Below, in pieces: positions 11,222 through 21,898 of a stretch of DNA of 64,000 nucleotides. The notes beneath the pieces are model-generated. The model was not told the DNA's origin and made no database searches. It saw nothing but the letters and a program-made list of their open reading frames with translations. Both the position numbers and the translations under genes were made by a program. Every line of letters starts with the position of its first letter. Position 1 is the first letter of the stretch. Source of the DNA: Piromyces finnis (lineage: Eukaryota; Neocallimastigomycota; Neocallimastigomycetes; Neocallimastigales; Neocallimastigaceae); the NCBI GenBank assembly GCA_002104945.1, contig MCFH01000076.1:153710-217709 (forward strand), given 5' to 3'.

Positions 11222-12382
11222 ATGAAATTCGTTAAAGCTGTTATTTCTTTAATTGCCGCTTCTTCTGCTTTCGGTATCACTGCTGAAAGAAAAAGACGTA
11301 TTCGTAACTATTGTAATGCTGAATTAGCAAATTACCAATCTTGTGATTTCTATACAAATGTATCAACAGAAAGCCAACTTATTCAACAATGTAATAATTA
11401 TGACGCTAAAAATTGTGATGCCTTTTTCAATAATCCATATACTTATGCTCCAAATTGTGCCCAAGCTTCAATGTATTACAGTTTTCCATTAATCAATGAT
11501 AATAAATATAAAAAAATTCTTTATAAAATGCTTTGCTCAAAGAATAAGGAAGGAAATACCTGTGAAATTAACAAGTTTTACATTGATGAAGTTTCTGTTA
11601 GTCAATTAGATCAAGTAACTAAAGCCAACTGTAGAACTAAAATCTGTAATGATGTCTACTATGATCTTTTAAGTTATACTCTTTACATTAATGAAGCTAA
11701 AGGAAATACTCAAGGAAATGAAGTTATTAAAGAAAAAATCAATTATATTACTTCTAATGATTGTCTTTCAAGAGCTTATAATAATGTCAAGACTACTACT
11801 ACTACAAAGGCTAAAACTACTACCACTACTACCACTACTACCACTACTACTACTACTACCACTACTACTCCTGCTACTACCACTACTACTACCACTACTA
11901 CCACTACTACTCCTGCTACTACTACCACTACCACTACTACTCCTTCTACTACTACCACTACAAAAGCTAAAACTACTTCTACCAAGAAAACTACCACTAC
12001 TACTAAAAAGACTACCACTACAAAAGCTAAAACTACTTCTACCAAGAAAACTACCACTACTACTAAAAAGACTACCACTACAAAAGCTAAAACTACTTCT
12101 ACCAAGAAAACTACCACTACTACTAAAAAGACTACCACTACAAAAGCTAAAACTACTTCTACCAAGAAAACTACCACTACTACTAAAAAGACTACCAAAA
12201 AGACCACTACTTCTTCTAAAAAGACTACTACTATTAAGGTTTCTACTGTTACCAGTAGATGTGGTCCAAGTTATGGTAGATGTGCTAATTCTAACTTATG
12301 TTGTAGTAAATATGGTTATTGTGGAAAAACAAGTGCTTACTGTGATACTGGTTGTCAACCAGCTTATGGTTTATGTAATTAA
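11222..12382 (+). CDS. Secreted ten-cysteine protein with expanded Thr/Lys linker and C-terminal CBM18 module (paralog)
   Basis: Intronless, 386 residues. Signal peptide at about 1-20 followed by a basic patch (AERKRRIR) that could be a processing site. Ten Cys at 31, 41, 57, 65, 79, 105, 114, 137, 142 and 181. The first six intervals (10, 16, 8, 14, 26, 9) are identical to those of the gene at 8920, so the domain is homologous although sequence between Cys has diverged strongly. Residues about 191-340 are poly-Thr, then a 20-residue Lys/Thr unit repeated about four times. Residues 346-386 form a CBM18 module (RCGPSYGRC.. CC..YCG..) with eight Cys. Predicted secreted chitin-binding wall or coat protein. 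Both paralogs lie on the same strand 1.2 kb apart, which suggests tandem duplication. Confidence 0.9.
   Translation: MKFVKAVISLIAASSAFGITAERKRRIRNYCNAELANYQSCDFYTNVSTESQLIQQCNNYDAKNCDAFFNNPYTYAPNCAQASMYYSFPLINDNKYKKILYKMLCSKNKEGNTCEINKFYIDEVSVSQLDQVTKANCRTKICNDVYYDLLSYTLYINEAKGNTQGNEVIKEKINYITSNDCLSRAYNNVKTTTTTKAKTTTTTTTTTTTTTTTTTTPATTTTTTTTTTTTPATTTTTTTTPSTTTTTKAKTTSTKKTTTTTKKTTTTKAKTTSTKKTTTTTKKTTTTKAKTTSTKKTTTTTKKTTTTKAKTTSTKKTTTTTKKTTKKTTTSSKKTTTIKVSTVTSRCGPSYGRCANSNLCCSKYGYCGKTSAYCDTGCQPAYGLCN
11951..12196 (+). repeat. Perfect 60-bp tandem repeat (about 4.1 copies)
   Basis: The bases from 11951 to about 12196 repeat exactly every 60 bases, including at synonymous positions. The unit encodes a 20-residue block built from TTTTKAK, TTSTKK and TTTTTKK. 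Identity at silent sites implies recent expansion or ongoing homogenisation. It is preceded by an irregular poly-Thr tract at about 11796-11950 with two interspersed PAT triplets. Confidence 0.95.
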
Positions 12383-12942
12383 ATCTTTATCCAAATTTAA
12401 ATTTTAAAAAACCATTAAAAATATTATTTCACTATTTATCAAAAGTAAAAAATAAAAATAAAAAATTTTAATAATTGCCTTTTTTTTTTTAGAAATAACA
12501 TTATAGAAAAATAGATAAAATAGAAATTATTGATTTAAATAAGTAAATCATATATATAAATTATAATGAAAGTAACAAAAAAAACAATAATTTAAAAATT
12601 AATAATAAAAAGAAAATAAAAATAAAAAAAAATAATAAAAAATAATTTTTTAGTTTAATATTTTCATACTTTTTATTTAAAATCATGGTATCCTTTGATA
12701 TTAAATTTATAAATCTATTGAAATGATGTTTATTTTTGTAAAAGTATTAAGATTATAATGTAAATTTTCATTTTTTTTTTTTTTTTTTTTTTTATTATTT
12801 ATGATTATTGACATTGTTATTATTAGTCAATATATAAATGTATTTAACACCAAAACATAAATTTTGATTTTTAATAATATTTAAAGGAATATTATACTCT
12901 TAATATAATTGTAATTGTGGTATTTTCTCACTCAAAACCAAT

Positions 12943-12943
12943 T

Positions 12944-12998
<55 letters not shown>

Positions 12999-13003
12999 TT
13001 TTT
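12943..13003. repeat. (TTTA)n microsatellite
   Basis: About fifteen uninterrupted TTTA units. A simple sequence repeat in intergenic DNA. Confidence 0.95.
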
Positions 13004-13669
13004 TAATATTATATAATAAAAAAATGTATCAAAATTTTTTTAATTTAATAAAAATTTTAAAAATAGTTGAAAGGATTAAGTTTTATTAAAATATGGAAAT
13101 TCTAATTCTCTATTTGTATATAATATTTGGTATTTTTAATAAAAAAAGAAAAAAAAGATTGTATTGTACTCAATTTAAATATCAAATTTATATTTATTAA
13201 TTATTATAAAAAAATAAAAGTTTCTAGAAGATCTTTTTTTTTTTTATTTACTTATTAAAAAAGATATATGAAATGAATTCTGTAAATATTAAACCAAGAA
13301 AAAAAAATTAATTATTTTATAGTGTTAATTTTATCGTTAAATAACTATTAAAAATTTGTTTGCTTTTGAAATCTATAAAGTCCTCTACAAAAAAAAAAAA
13401 AAAAACGTAATTGCCATACTTTAAAAAGTTTTATAAATTGATCAACCATAATAATTATATCTCTATATAATTTTAATTTACATACATTTTATTCAAATAA
13501 TCAATTCAACTTTTTTTTTTTTTTATTTAATGTAGCATAATACAATAAATATTGTAGGAATACTATTTAAACTAGTTATAATTTATGAATGTAAATGCAT
13601 TAATGTTTTTATTAAAGATAAAATATTAGGTAAAAGTAATGTTAATTCTAATTTTAATTCCTTAACAGC

Positions 13670-13701
<32 letters not shown>

Positions 13702-13770
13702 ACAGTAATTCATAGATTACTTGGATATAAATTAAGATAAATGCTTTTATTATTAAAATAATAATTTGCT

Positions 13771-13796
13771 ATTATTATTATTATTATTATTATTAT
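13771..13796. repeat. (ATT)n microsatellite
   Basis: About eight to nine ATT units in intergenic sequence, followed by a poly(T) run. Confidence 0.9.
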
Positions 13797-14504
13797 TTTT
13801 TTTTGAAAGTAAGTCATATTTAAATTATTATTAAAGTTACATTACTAAATATTAATAGTAAACAAGGTAGAAATAAATATAGTTGATACTACCAATGAAC
13901 ATCATCCTACCTTTAAAATAATAGTAATAGTAATGATGGGTTATTATTATTTTTCTTTTTTAATTAAACTATAAATTTAATATTATGGAAAGAGTTGTGT
14001 CTACCGATAATTATTCAATTATTCATGATAAAAATAATAAATCTTTATTAATGCAATTATCACTGAATTAACAATACTAAAGCATTCATTTAGCTTTTTT
14101 TGTTTTCTATATTAATTTATAAACACTAAATTTTATTTTTTTTAAATGAAAAAAATTTGATATTCTCATTTTATAAACACCAGCCACAAAATAATATTTA
14201 TTAATGAATAAACTTTATACATAAAACAGTGGAAAAAGTAATAATAATTATTTAATCTATTTTTTATATTAAATTAATCTACACTTTTACTAATAAGAAG
14301 AGAGAGATTCTAATCAAGTACCAATATATTATTGAATTATTACTATATATTAAACATATAAAAAGTTACAACCATTGTATTCTAATGTACTATAATGTAC
14401 ATTATCTGTTACTTTATCTATTTAATAGAGTTTTAATTTTTATTTTTTTATAATAAATGTTTTGATTTTTTCAATTGTAATAGGGTAATATCACTGTAGC
14501 TTTA

Positions 14505-14579
14505 ATAGGGTAGGAATTAAATGAGAGAATATAATAAGATCCCCAAAATAATAATAAAGAATAAAACATCCTACTCTAT
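14505..14579 (+). other. Possible stem: 11-bp inverted repeat around a 53-base loop
   Basis: ATAGGGTAGGA (14505-14515) and TCCTACTCTAT (14569-14579) pair along all 11 positions in RNA, with one G-U pair. Another AATAGGG lies just upstream at about 14479. It is unusual against the surrounding A/T background, but a loop of this size and the lack of a gene make function uncertain. Confidence 0.25.
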
Positions 14580-15695
14580 CAACGAAACAAATGTTACAAA
14601 TAAATTTTTTATTTTTAAATGGTTTCAATCTTAAATTTATGCAAATAGACTTTTATTATTAACAAAAAAGAAAAAAGAAAATAATAGTATACATAATTTG
14701 CAAAGGTACGTATTTTGTATATATTTTAAAAGGGTAGATAACCTAAAATAAAATGAAATCCTTTTTTTAAATTCTTTTAAATTATACCTGTAATTGTGCC
14801 ACATAAAGACATTTCCTAATTTATATAAAATCAAGCCACAATTTCAAAATTCACCTTTTTAAATAATTGTGTTACCGCCGTTAATACTTAATTGGAATGC
14901 CAATATAAGTTTTAAAATAATTTTGATGGTGATAAAGGTAAAATCCCAGGCACTTAATTTAGGAGAAAAGCAAAAAAAAAAAGTTTTTTTTTTAAATGAG
15001 AATTAAAATTTATTACTAAAAAAGTTAATTTTTTTTTTTGTTTTATATTTTTATTAATTAATATAACTATCATTCAAAGTAAAAGAAAATAATCTATTTA
15101 CATAAAGTATGAAAAGGATCTATAGACTATATAAATTAATTTTATATATATATCTAAAGAAAAGATTTTAAATACTATCAAATTTCAACATTTTTATCCT
15201 ACTACTTTACCCATCTTTCATAGAAAATTCAAAGTTTTTATTTTTTGTTGTTTTTATAATTATAAAATAAATAATAATTAAAATTTAAAAATTTAATTTA
15301 TTTTTTTTATTTTAATATAAAATAAAATTTATTATAAAATTTTAATACTAAAAAGGTAGAGTTCAATTTGTGTAACATATATAAAATTTCTTAAATGTTT
15401 CATATACAAAAAAAAAAAAAAAAAGATCAACCAAGAAAATGAATAAAGTAAAATTTAATTATTTTTTTTTATATAAAATAAAGAAAATCTTCCTTTAATT
15501 TAAATAAATTACTAATTTATAAAAAAAAATTTATAAGTTTTGATAGATAAACAATTATAGTATAATTGTTTAAAGGAAATAATTAATACTTATAAGTAAA
15601 AAAAAAAAAAATAAAATATAAAATAATAAATATAAATAGAAAATTAAATTAAGAAAAAATTATATAAAATAAAATAGAATAAAAAATAAAATAAA

Positions 15696-17204
15696 ATGAG
15701 ATTAAATAAAATTATTTTAGCTGTTGTATTAGCTTTTGCTATCGAAGCTGAAGCTGCTACTAAAACACTCCCAACTAGCAGCAGTGCTAAGACACTTCCA
15801 TCCTCTGCTGTTAGTAATGCTAAGACTATTCCATCATCTGTTCTTAGTAATGTAAAGACTATTCCAACCACTACTTCCAAGGCCAAGACTCTTCCAACCA
15901 CTACTGCCAGTGGTAAGACTCTTCCAACCACTACTTCTAAGGGCAAGACCCTCCCAACTACTACTACTAACAAGGCCAAGACCCTCCCAACCACTACTGC
16001 CAGTGGTAAGACTCTTCCAACCACTACTTCTAAGGGTAAGACTCTCCCAACCACTACTGCCAGTGGTAAGACTCTTCCAACTACTACTTCTAAGGGTAAG
16101 ACTCTCCCAACCACTACTGCCAGCGGTAAGACTCTTCCAACCACTACCTCTAAGGGCAAGACCCTCCCAACCACTACTGCCAGTGGTAAGACTCTTCCAA
16201 CCACTACTTCTAAGGGTAAGACTCTCCCAACCACTACTGCCAGTGGTAAGACTCTTCCAACCACTACTTCTAAGGGCAAGACCCTCCCAACTACTACTAC
16301 TAACAAGGCCAAGACCCTCCCAACCACTACTGCCAGTGGTAAGACTCTTCCAACTACTACTTCTAAGGGTAAGACTCTCCCAACTACTACTTCTAAGGGT
16401 AAGACTCTCCCAACCACTACTGCCAGTGGTAAGACTCTTCCAACTACTACTTCTAAGGGTAAGACTCTCCCAACTACTACTGCCAGTGGTAAGACTCTTC
16501 CAACTACTACTTCTAAGGGTAGTAAGACTCTTCCAACCACTACTTCTAAGGGTAGTAAGACTCTTCCAACCACTACTGCCAGTGGTAAGACTCTTCCAAC
16601 CACTACTTCTAAGGGTAAGACTCTCCCAACCACTACTGCCAGTGGTAAGACTCTTCCAACCACTACTTCTAAGGGTAAGACTCTCCCAACCACTACTGCC
16701 AGTGGTAAGACTCTTCCAACTACTACTTCTAAGGGTAGTAAGACTCTTCCAACCACTACTGCCAGTGGTAAGACTCTCCCAACTACTACTGCCAGTGGTA
16801 AGACTCTTCCAACCACTACTTCCAAGGGTAGTAAGACTCTCCCAACCACTACTTCTAAGGCCAAGACTATCCCAACTACTACTTCTAAGGCCAAGACTAT
16901 CCCAACTACTACTTCTAAGGCCAAGACTATCCCAACTACTACCTCTAAGGCCAAGACTATCCCAACTACTACCAGAACTACTACCAAGACTATCGTTAGA
17001 ACTACTACTACTCAACACACTCAACCAACCAATGACAATCAAGATTACTACTCTTGTGGTAAGGATGACTGGAGTTGCAAGCAACAAAAGTCTGATGCTT
17101 GTTACGCTGAATTAAACAGATGCTGGAGCAAGCCATGGAGTGAATCATTACTTAATGAATGTCTTTCTATTAATGAAAAGTGTTCAAAGATTTGGGTTTA
17201 CTAA
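15696..17204 (+). CDS. Secreted KTLPTTT repeat protein with short C-terminal Cys-rich tail
   Basis: Intronless, 502 residues. Signal peptide at about 1-20 ending in EAEA. Residues about 22-425 consist of 9-12 residue units, KTLPTTTASG alternating with KTLPTTTSKG, with variants KTLPTTTSKGS and TTTNKAKTLP and a run of KTIPTTTSKA near the end. Thr, Lys, Pro and Ser dominate, so the stalk is probably extended and O-glycosylated. The tail has six Cys at 454, 461, 469, 476, 489 and 496; its second half (CYAELNRC..) resembles the start of the ten-cysteine domain in the genes at 8920 and 11222 (CxxEL). No known domain is recognised. A wall-anchored or secreted structural protein is likely. ATG at 15696 is the first in frame and starts the signal peptide. 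Confidence 0.88.
   Translation: MRLNKIILAVVLAFAIEAEAATKTLPTSSSAKTLPSSAVSNAKTIPSSVLSNVKTIPTTTSKAKTLPTTTASGKTLPTTTSKGKTLPTTTTNKAKTLPTTTASGKTLPTTTSKGKTLPTTTASGKTLPTTTSKGKTLPTTTASGKTLPTTTSKGKTLPTTTASGKTLPTTTSKGKTLPTTTASGKTLPTTTSKGKTLPTTTTNKAKTLPTTTASGKTLPTTTSKGKTLPTTTSKGKTLPTTTASGKTLPTTTSKGKTLPTTTASGKTLPTTTSKGSKTLPTTTSKGSKTLPTTTASGKTLPTTTSKGKTLPTTTASGKTLPTTTSKGKTLPTTTASGKTLPTTTSKGSKTLPTTTASGKTLPTTTASGKTLPTTTSKGSKTLPTTTSKAKTIPTTTSKAKTIPTTTSKAKTIPTTTSKAKTIPTTTRTTTKTIVRTTTTQHTQPTNDNQDYYSCGKDDWSCKQQKSDACYAELNRCWSKPWSESLLNECLSINEKCSKIWVY
15862..16970 (+). repeat. KTLPTTT coding tandem array (30-bp units in 60-bp pairs)
   Basis: About 1.1 kb of 30-bp units paired into a 60-bp higher-order unit (ASG type followed by SKG type), with insertions of AGT (extra Ser) and of the AACAAG-containing variant. 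A block holding that rare variant occurs twice, at about 15961 and 16294, 333 bases apart, which points to segmental duplication within the array. Several long frames on both strands stay open purely because of the repeat. Confidence 0.95.
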
Positions 17205-18379
17205 ACTATCAAAACAATTAAATGAAAGAGTATAATATTTCAATATATTGAAATATTATCTGAAATTATAATCATTAATAATTCTAAATTTTTTTAATTC
17301 AACTAAATGAGAATAAAAGATATTTAATATTTAAAGATTTCCTTTTTTTTTATAAAAAAGGACCATTATAATTTCTTATGATGAAATTTCAACTATTAAG
17401 TATTAATAAATACCATGATCATTTATGGAAAGAAAGAAAATTAAAACACAGCTAAAATGAAAAAAATTAATAATTAAAAAAAAAAAAATATAATAATATA
17501 AAAAAAGAAGAGTATATATATAAAAAAATTTAAATATAGAATAAAACACACACAATAATCTTTTTTTTTTTTTATTAAAAAAAAATAAAAGATAAATAAT
17601 AATTATTGAAATAAACATTAATTTATTAAAAAAATAAAATTAAAATTAAAAATAGTTTAAATAACTTATTCTTTTTTAAAAATAAAATTATTTAGTAAAC
17701 TTTTTTTTTTTCTTTTTATACTTTGAGAAAGATTAAAAAGAAAAGAAAAAAAAGTTTAATACAATTCTATATATTATTATCGTATGAAAAAACCTTTTAT
17801 TTTCCTTACACTTAATCAAAAGAAAGGAATTTAAAAAGTGGTAGCGTCAAACCAGTATTATAATAAATAACAACAAAAAATCAATTTAAATAAAAAAATA
17901 AATAATCATATTTTTTTTTATAAAACATAGTTAAAAAAAGTGTCAAAAAAAAAGTGAGTGTTGGTATCTTTATATAAAAATATTAATATAGGATAAATTT
18001 AATTATTTTTTTTAATACATTTTTTTTTATAAATAAAATGAAATGGGATAAAAGTAATAAATCCAATGATGAAAAAAAAAAATTTTTTTTTTAACATTAT
18101 ATTGGTACTTTTGGTAAAAAAAAAAAAAGAATAAAAAGAATAGCACATCTCCTCCTATATCTTATGATGATGAGATATTGATAATGTTAATATATTAATA
18201 CTACGAATAAATAGACTTTAATTCATAACAACATTATTAATAAAAACTCTTTTTTTTTTTTTATAAAGATTTACAGTTTTAACTATTTCATCGTAATCAT
18301 AAATTAATAGTAAAAAAAATATATATATATATATATTTTTTTTCTATTGGCCTAGGAAGAGGAAGGCGAAATACTTTTG

Positions 18380-18413
<34 letters not shown>

Positions 18414-18787
18414 AAAGTTTAATGAAAAAACAATATTTAAAAGGATAAAAATTAAAGTTTGATGTAAAACAATTATTCAAATTATTGATATTATGATATT
18501 ATTCATTGAACCAATTATTGTTTGTGAAATAAATTAAAAAAAAATTAAAATAAAAAATTTATCATGTAAAAAAAGCATAAAAATATATTATTATTTTTTT
18601 TTTTAATTGGTAACCATTTTACTTTTACATTTTTACATTTTTTCATCAGCCATAAAATATTACTATATATTTGTCATAGTTTGTACGTAAAATAAAAGAA
18701 TATTTAAATTAATACAAAAAAGTAAAAAGAAAAAAAAAAAGGCGATTATAAAATTCTAATAAAACACCGAAATAGTTTTAGAGGAAA

Positions 18788-18827
<40 letters not shown>

Positions 18828-19046
18828 ATTATGAATTACCTAGTAATGAAAAATAAACTTTTTTTTTTTTTTACTTTAAAAGTTTTTAGATTTTCACTAT
18901 AAAATTAAAAAAAAAAAAAACATACACCTTAAATTTTTATTTTTTTTTTTATATTTTATTTTTATTATTCGTTTTTTTTTTTTTATTTTTTTATTTTTGT
19001 TTATCTATACCTTTTTTAATTTAATCTATCTATTCTTTTCTTTTTC
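17205..19046. other. Intergenic AT-rich region between convergent genes
   Basis: About 1.8 kb holding the 3' flanks of the repeat protein (+) and the GPCR (-). It contains long poly(A) (about 18380-18406) and poly(T) (about 18791-18821) runs and an (AT)n stretch near 18320-18340. One short patch at 18347-18375 (TTGGCCTAGG followed by AAGAGGAAGGCG) is strikingly G-rich for this window. No gene was recognised. Confidence 0.55.
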
Positions 19047-21898
19047 TTATTTATTCATTAAATGTTCATTTGACTTATTTTTATAATAATAATCTTCTTC
19101 CTCATTTTGTTCTGTTAACATTTTTAGACTTTGATTAAAGAAATAATTATTTGGATCATTATCAATTGCTTCTAGATACCCATATTGTTGTTCTTTATTA
19201 TTAACGGTTGTGGCAGAATTAGTATAATTTGTTTTATTGTATTGATTAAGCGTATGATGATGCTGTTGTTGTTGATGTTGATGATAATTATAATTATTAA
19301 TATAATTATTGTAGTTATTGATGTAATTATTAATGTAGTTATTAATATTTTCATTTTGATAATATTTATTATTTGAATTCGTGGTATTAAAGGAGGAGTT
19401 ATACCAATTATTATTTTTATTTCCAAAAAAGATTGATTTTCTTTTCTTTTCTTTTTTCAATGGAATAAAGTCAACAAGATTCACCGTGATATTAAAGTAA
19501 TCATTGGTTACACTATTTCCGTTAAAGGATCCATTTTCTATAGGATGCTTGAGGATATATATAAGACGTGATCCAACTAAAAGATAATTGTAATACAATA
19601 TACCCAATAAATATAAATTTTGAGTAATAAAATAAATGACGGCTGTATTCATTTGGAAGGATCCAATAAATGAAAATGAATATTCGTAAAGAAGGGATAC
19701 AAATAAAAATAAAACAATAAATAGTATAAATTTAACTTCACCAACTCTTCTCGATACCCTTATAGTTTTAATCGTCATAACAATCATACATATAAACTAT
19801 AAAATATTTATAATAGTTATATTAAAAAGCGGTCCACAATTTATAATATTTAAAATCGTGTAATATTATAATTATAATATTTAAAAAAAAGTGTTATATA
19901 AATGTATTATGAAAAAGTTAGTACTAAATAGAATTAATTATAAATGTTATAAGGTAGAGATATTACCATAAATACACTATAAACAGTTCCGTAAAACAAA
20001 TAGAGAAATATTTGTTCATAATAGCACATTGAAATACGTTGTTTAAAAAAAACGCCAAAGGTTCCAATTCCAAAATTATCATTTCGTGTTAAAAAAATGA
20101 TGGCAAAAAGACTTAAAAATAAAATAATTAGTATGTTTTTTAATAAACGTTTATCATTCACTTTTTTTCCGTAGTTAACTTCAGAAATATTGGTATAGAT
20201 ATAATAGATTCTGTAAATAATTGCAATAATTGGTAGATAACTTAAATTTATACCCAAAAATTTATAAATATAGGAACAACGACATAAAAATCTTGTTTGG
20301 CTATATTTATAGGTAAACATAAAAGATAAACTGATAATAGTTCCCAAAAGATTTAAAGAGGCTAAATAAGGTGAAATAACTTTTAGATAGGGATGTTTTC
20401 TATTTTTTAAAACCAAAAATATGGTGATAAAAAATAATATTATAATGAAAATATTGATATATTCATAAAATATATAGAAAATATTATCATCATTGGTTTT
20501 AATTTTTTCAATATCTAAGATATTCTTTATAATATCGATAAATTCAACACTACTATTTCTCTTTAAACCATCACTTAAATAGGAAGGAAGAAATAGTCTT
20601 GTCTCCATATAACTCGCACTATATTGACTTTTTATTAAAAAGGTATTTATATTAATAGGCTTAATTTTTCTAATGATGGCACATAATTCTGGATTTTTAT
20701 TACAATAAGAAATAACATCATTGTTATTAATTTCTTTTTTTATTTTAAATGTTGGTATAGTACCGAAATTATCTGCTCGATAGTGTTGCATTTCTGGTGA
20801 TGCTAGTTCCAGTGCTAAGGATACAAGATCCTCCATAGGTTTTTTACTATGGTTATTAATTACAAGATATTTTTTTTGTAAAGTACTATAATTATTTCGT
20901 AATAGGTTCGGTAAAACAGAAATATTAGGATTTTCTTTTAAAGATTTATAGTACGATGCCTTTCCTTTAAATAAAAATTTTTCATTATTTATAAAGGTCT
21001 GATAAGCTTGATTTATATTGGTATCTAGAGTATTATTAATATTTTCTCCTGTATATTTTAGTACATAATCTCTAAAGGAATGAAATGTTGCATTTGCTTT
21101 ATCACTAAAAAATATTTTAAAAAACTCTGAATTATCCTTTGATGTTTGTAAGTTATATTGGGAACAAAGATACTCTGCAAAAAAACTCATTAATTCATCA
21201 TTATTCTTTAACCCTATACTTAGTAATCCTTCTTGAGTACTATTTAAGTTATTAGTTTCATTGTTTATTAAATCTACCATATTATTTATGAATATATCTT
21301 TTAAATCGACATGATCCTTATGATAATATAGCAAGTCATAATCAACTTCATAGGGAAGACCATATAAATGAGAAGTATTATCTTTTTCATTCTGTCCATC
21401 CTTTAATATATCTTCATCGTGATGATTTAGTTGTTCTTTTGTGACACTATGTTTATTATAATCTTCATAATATTCAGTTAATTCTCTTATACGATATACT
21501 CCATTTAAAACGACATTTGTTGCATAAGAAACGTCACTATAAAGAAATCCATTATCTACTATTACCATATCATACTTTTCAGATTTTAAAGCAGTAATAG
21601 TACAATTTGTTAGTTTTGCATATTCATAATCATATAATTTTACAAAAGTAAAATTTTTGAATTCATTTGAAATAACTATTCCATCATTAGGATCAGGCTC
21701 ACAGTATAAAAAATTTACTTTATTATTTACTTTTTTCAATGACAAATATTGATTTATTTGTTGATTATAATTTTCTAAATAGGTATTTGAATCTTGAATA
21801 TCCGGTCTATTTATTAAGATATTAATAACGTTTGATTGAGCATTTATTTTAATAAAACAAAATATTGAAAAAAGCAATATATTTATTATGAATGACAT
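19047..21898 (-). CDS. Class C G-protein-coupled receptor with solute-binding-protein-like ectodomain
   Basis: Two exons, 21898-19967 and 19796-19047, phase 0, 893 residues; the 170-base intron starts GTAATA and ends ATAG. Signal peptide about 1-20 (ends KINAQ). Residues about 22-465 form an extracellular region rich in N-glycosylation sequons that looks like a bacterial-type extracellular solute-binding domain; that assignment rests on layout and motifs such as GLPYEVDYDLLYYHK. Seven membrane segments follow at about 480-498, 508-530, 538-568, 588-604, 630-656, 662-682 and 690-716. Class C hallmarks: HPYLKVISPYLASLN before TM2 and KTIRVSRRVGEVKF between TM5 and TM6. The cytosolic tail of about 170 residues is rich in Asn, Tyr, His and Gln. 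A nutrient- or amino-acid-sensing receptor signalling through G proteins is inferred. The exon join lies inside TM5. Confidence 0.82.

Larger units (their letters stand above)
12383..15695. other. Long intergenic AT-rich region with microsatellites
   Basis: About 3.3 kb without a convincing gene. It contains a (TTTA)n tract (12943-13003), a 29-base poly(A) (about 13672-13700), an (ATT)n tract (13771-13796), a possible long-range stem at 14505-14579, and a patch at about 14826-14960 of richer composition broken by stops. The last bases carry the promoter and leader of the repeat protein at 15696. Confidence 0.55.

Noticed and set aside
11691-12407. Leu/Pro-rich plus-strand frame and a Val-rich minus frame over the second CBM18 gene
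   Set aside because: Shadow frames of the 60-bp repeat; the chosen frame has a signal peptide and a CBM18 module.
14637-14834. 65-codon minus-strand frame
   Set aside because: No domain, A/T-driven residues and no splice partner; a short patch nearby is kept only as a low-interest remnant.
15644-17115. Three other long frames (400-447 codons) over the KTLPTTT gene
   Set aside because: Kept open only by the repeat; none has a signal peptide plus a plausible tail.
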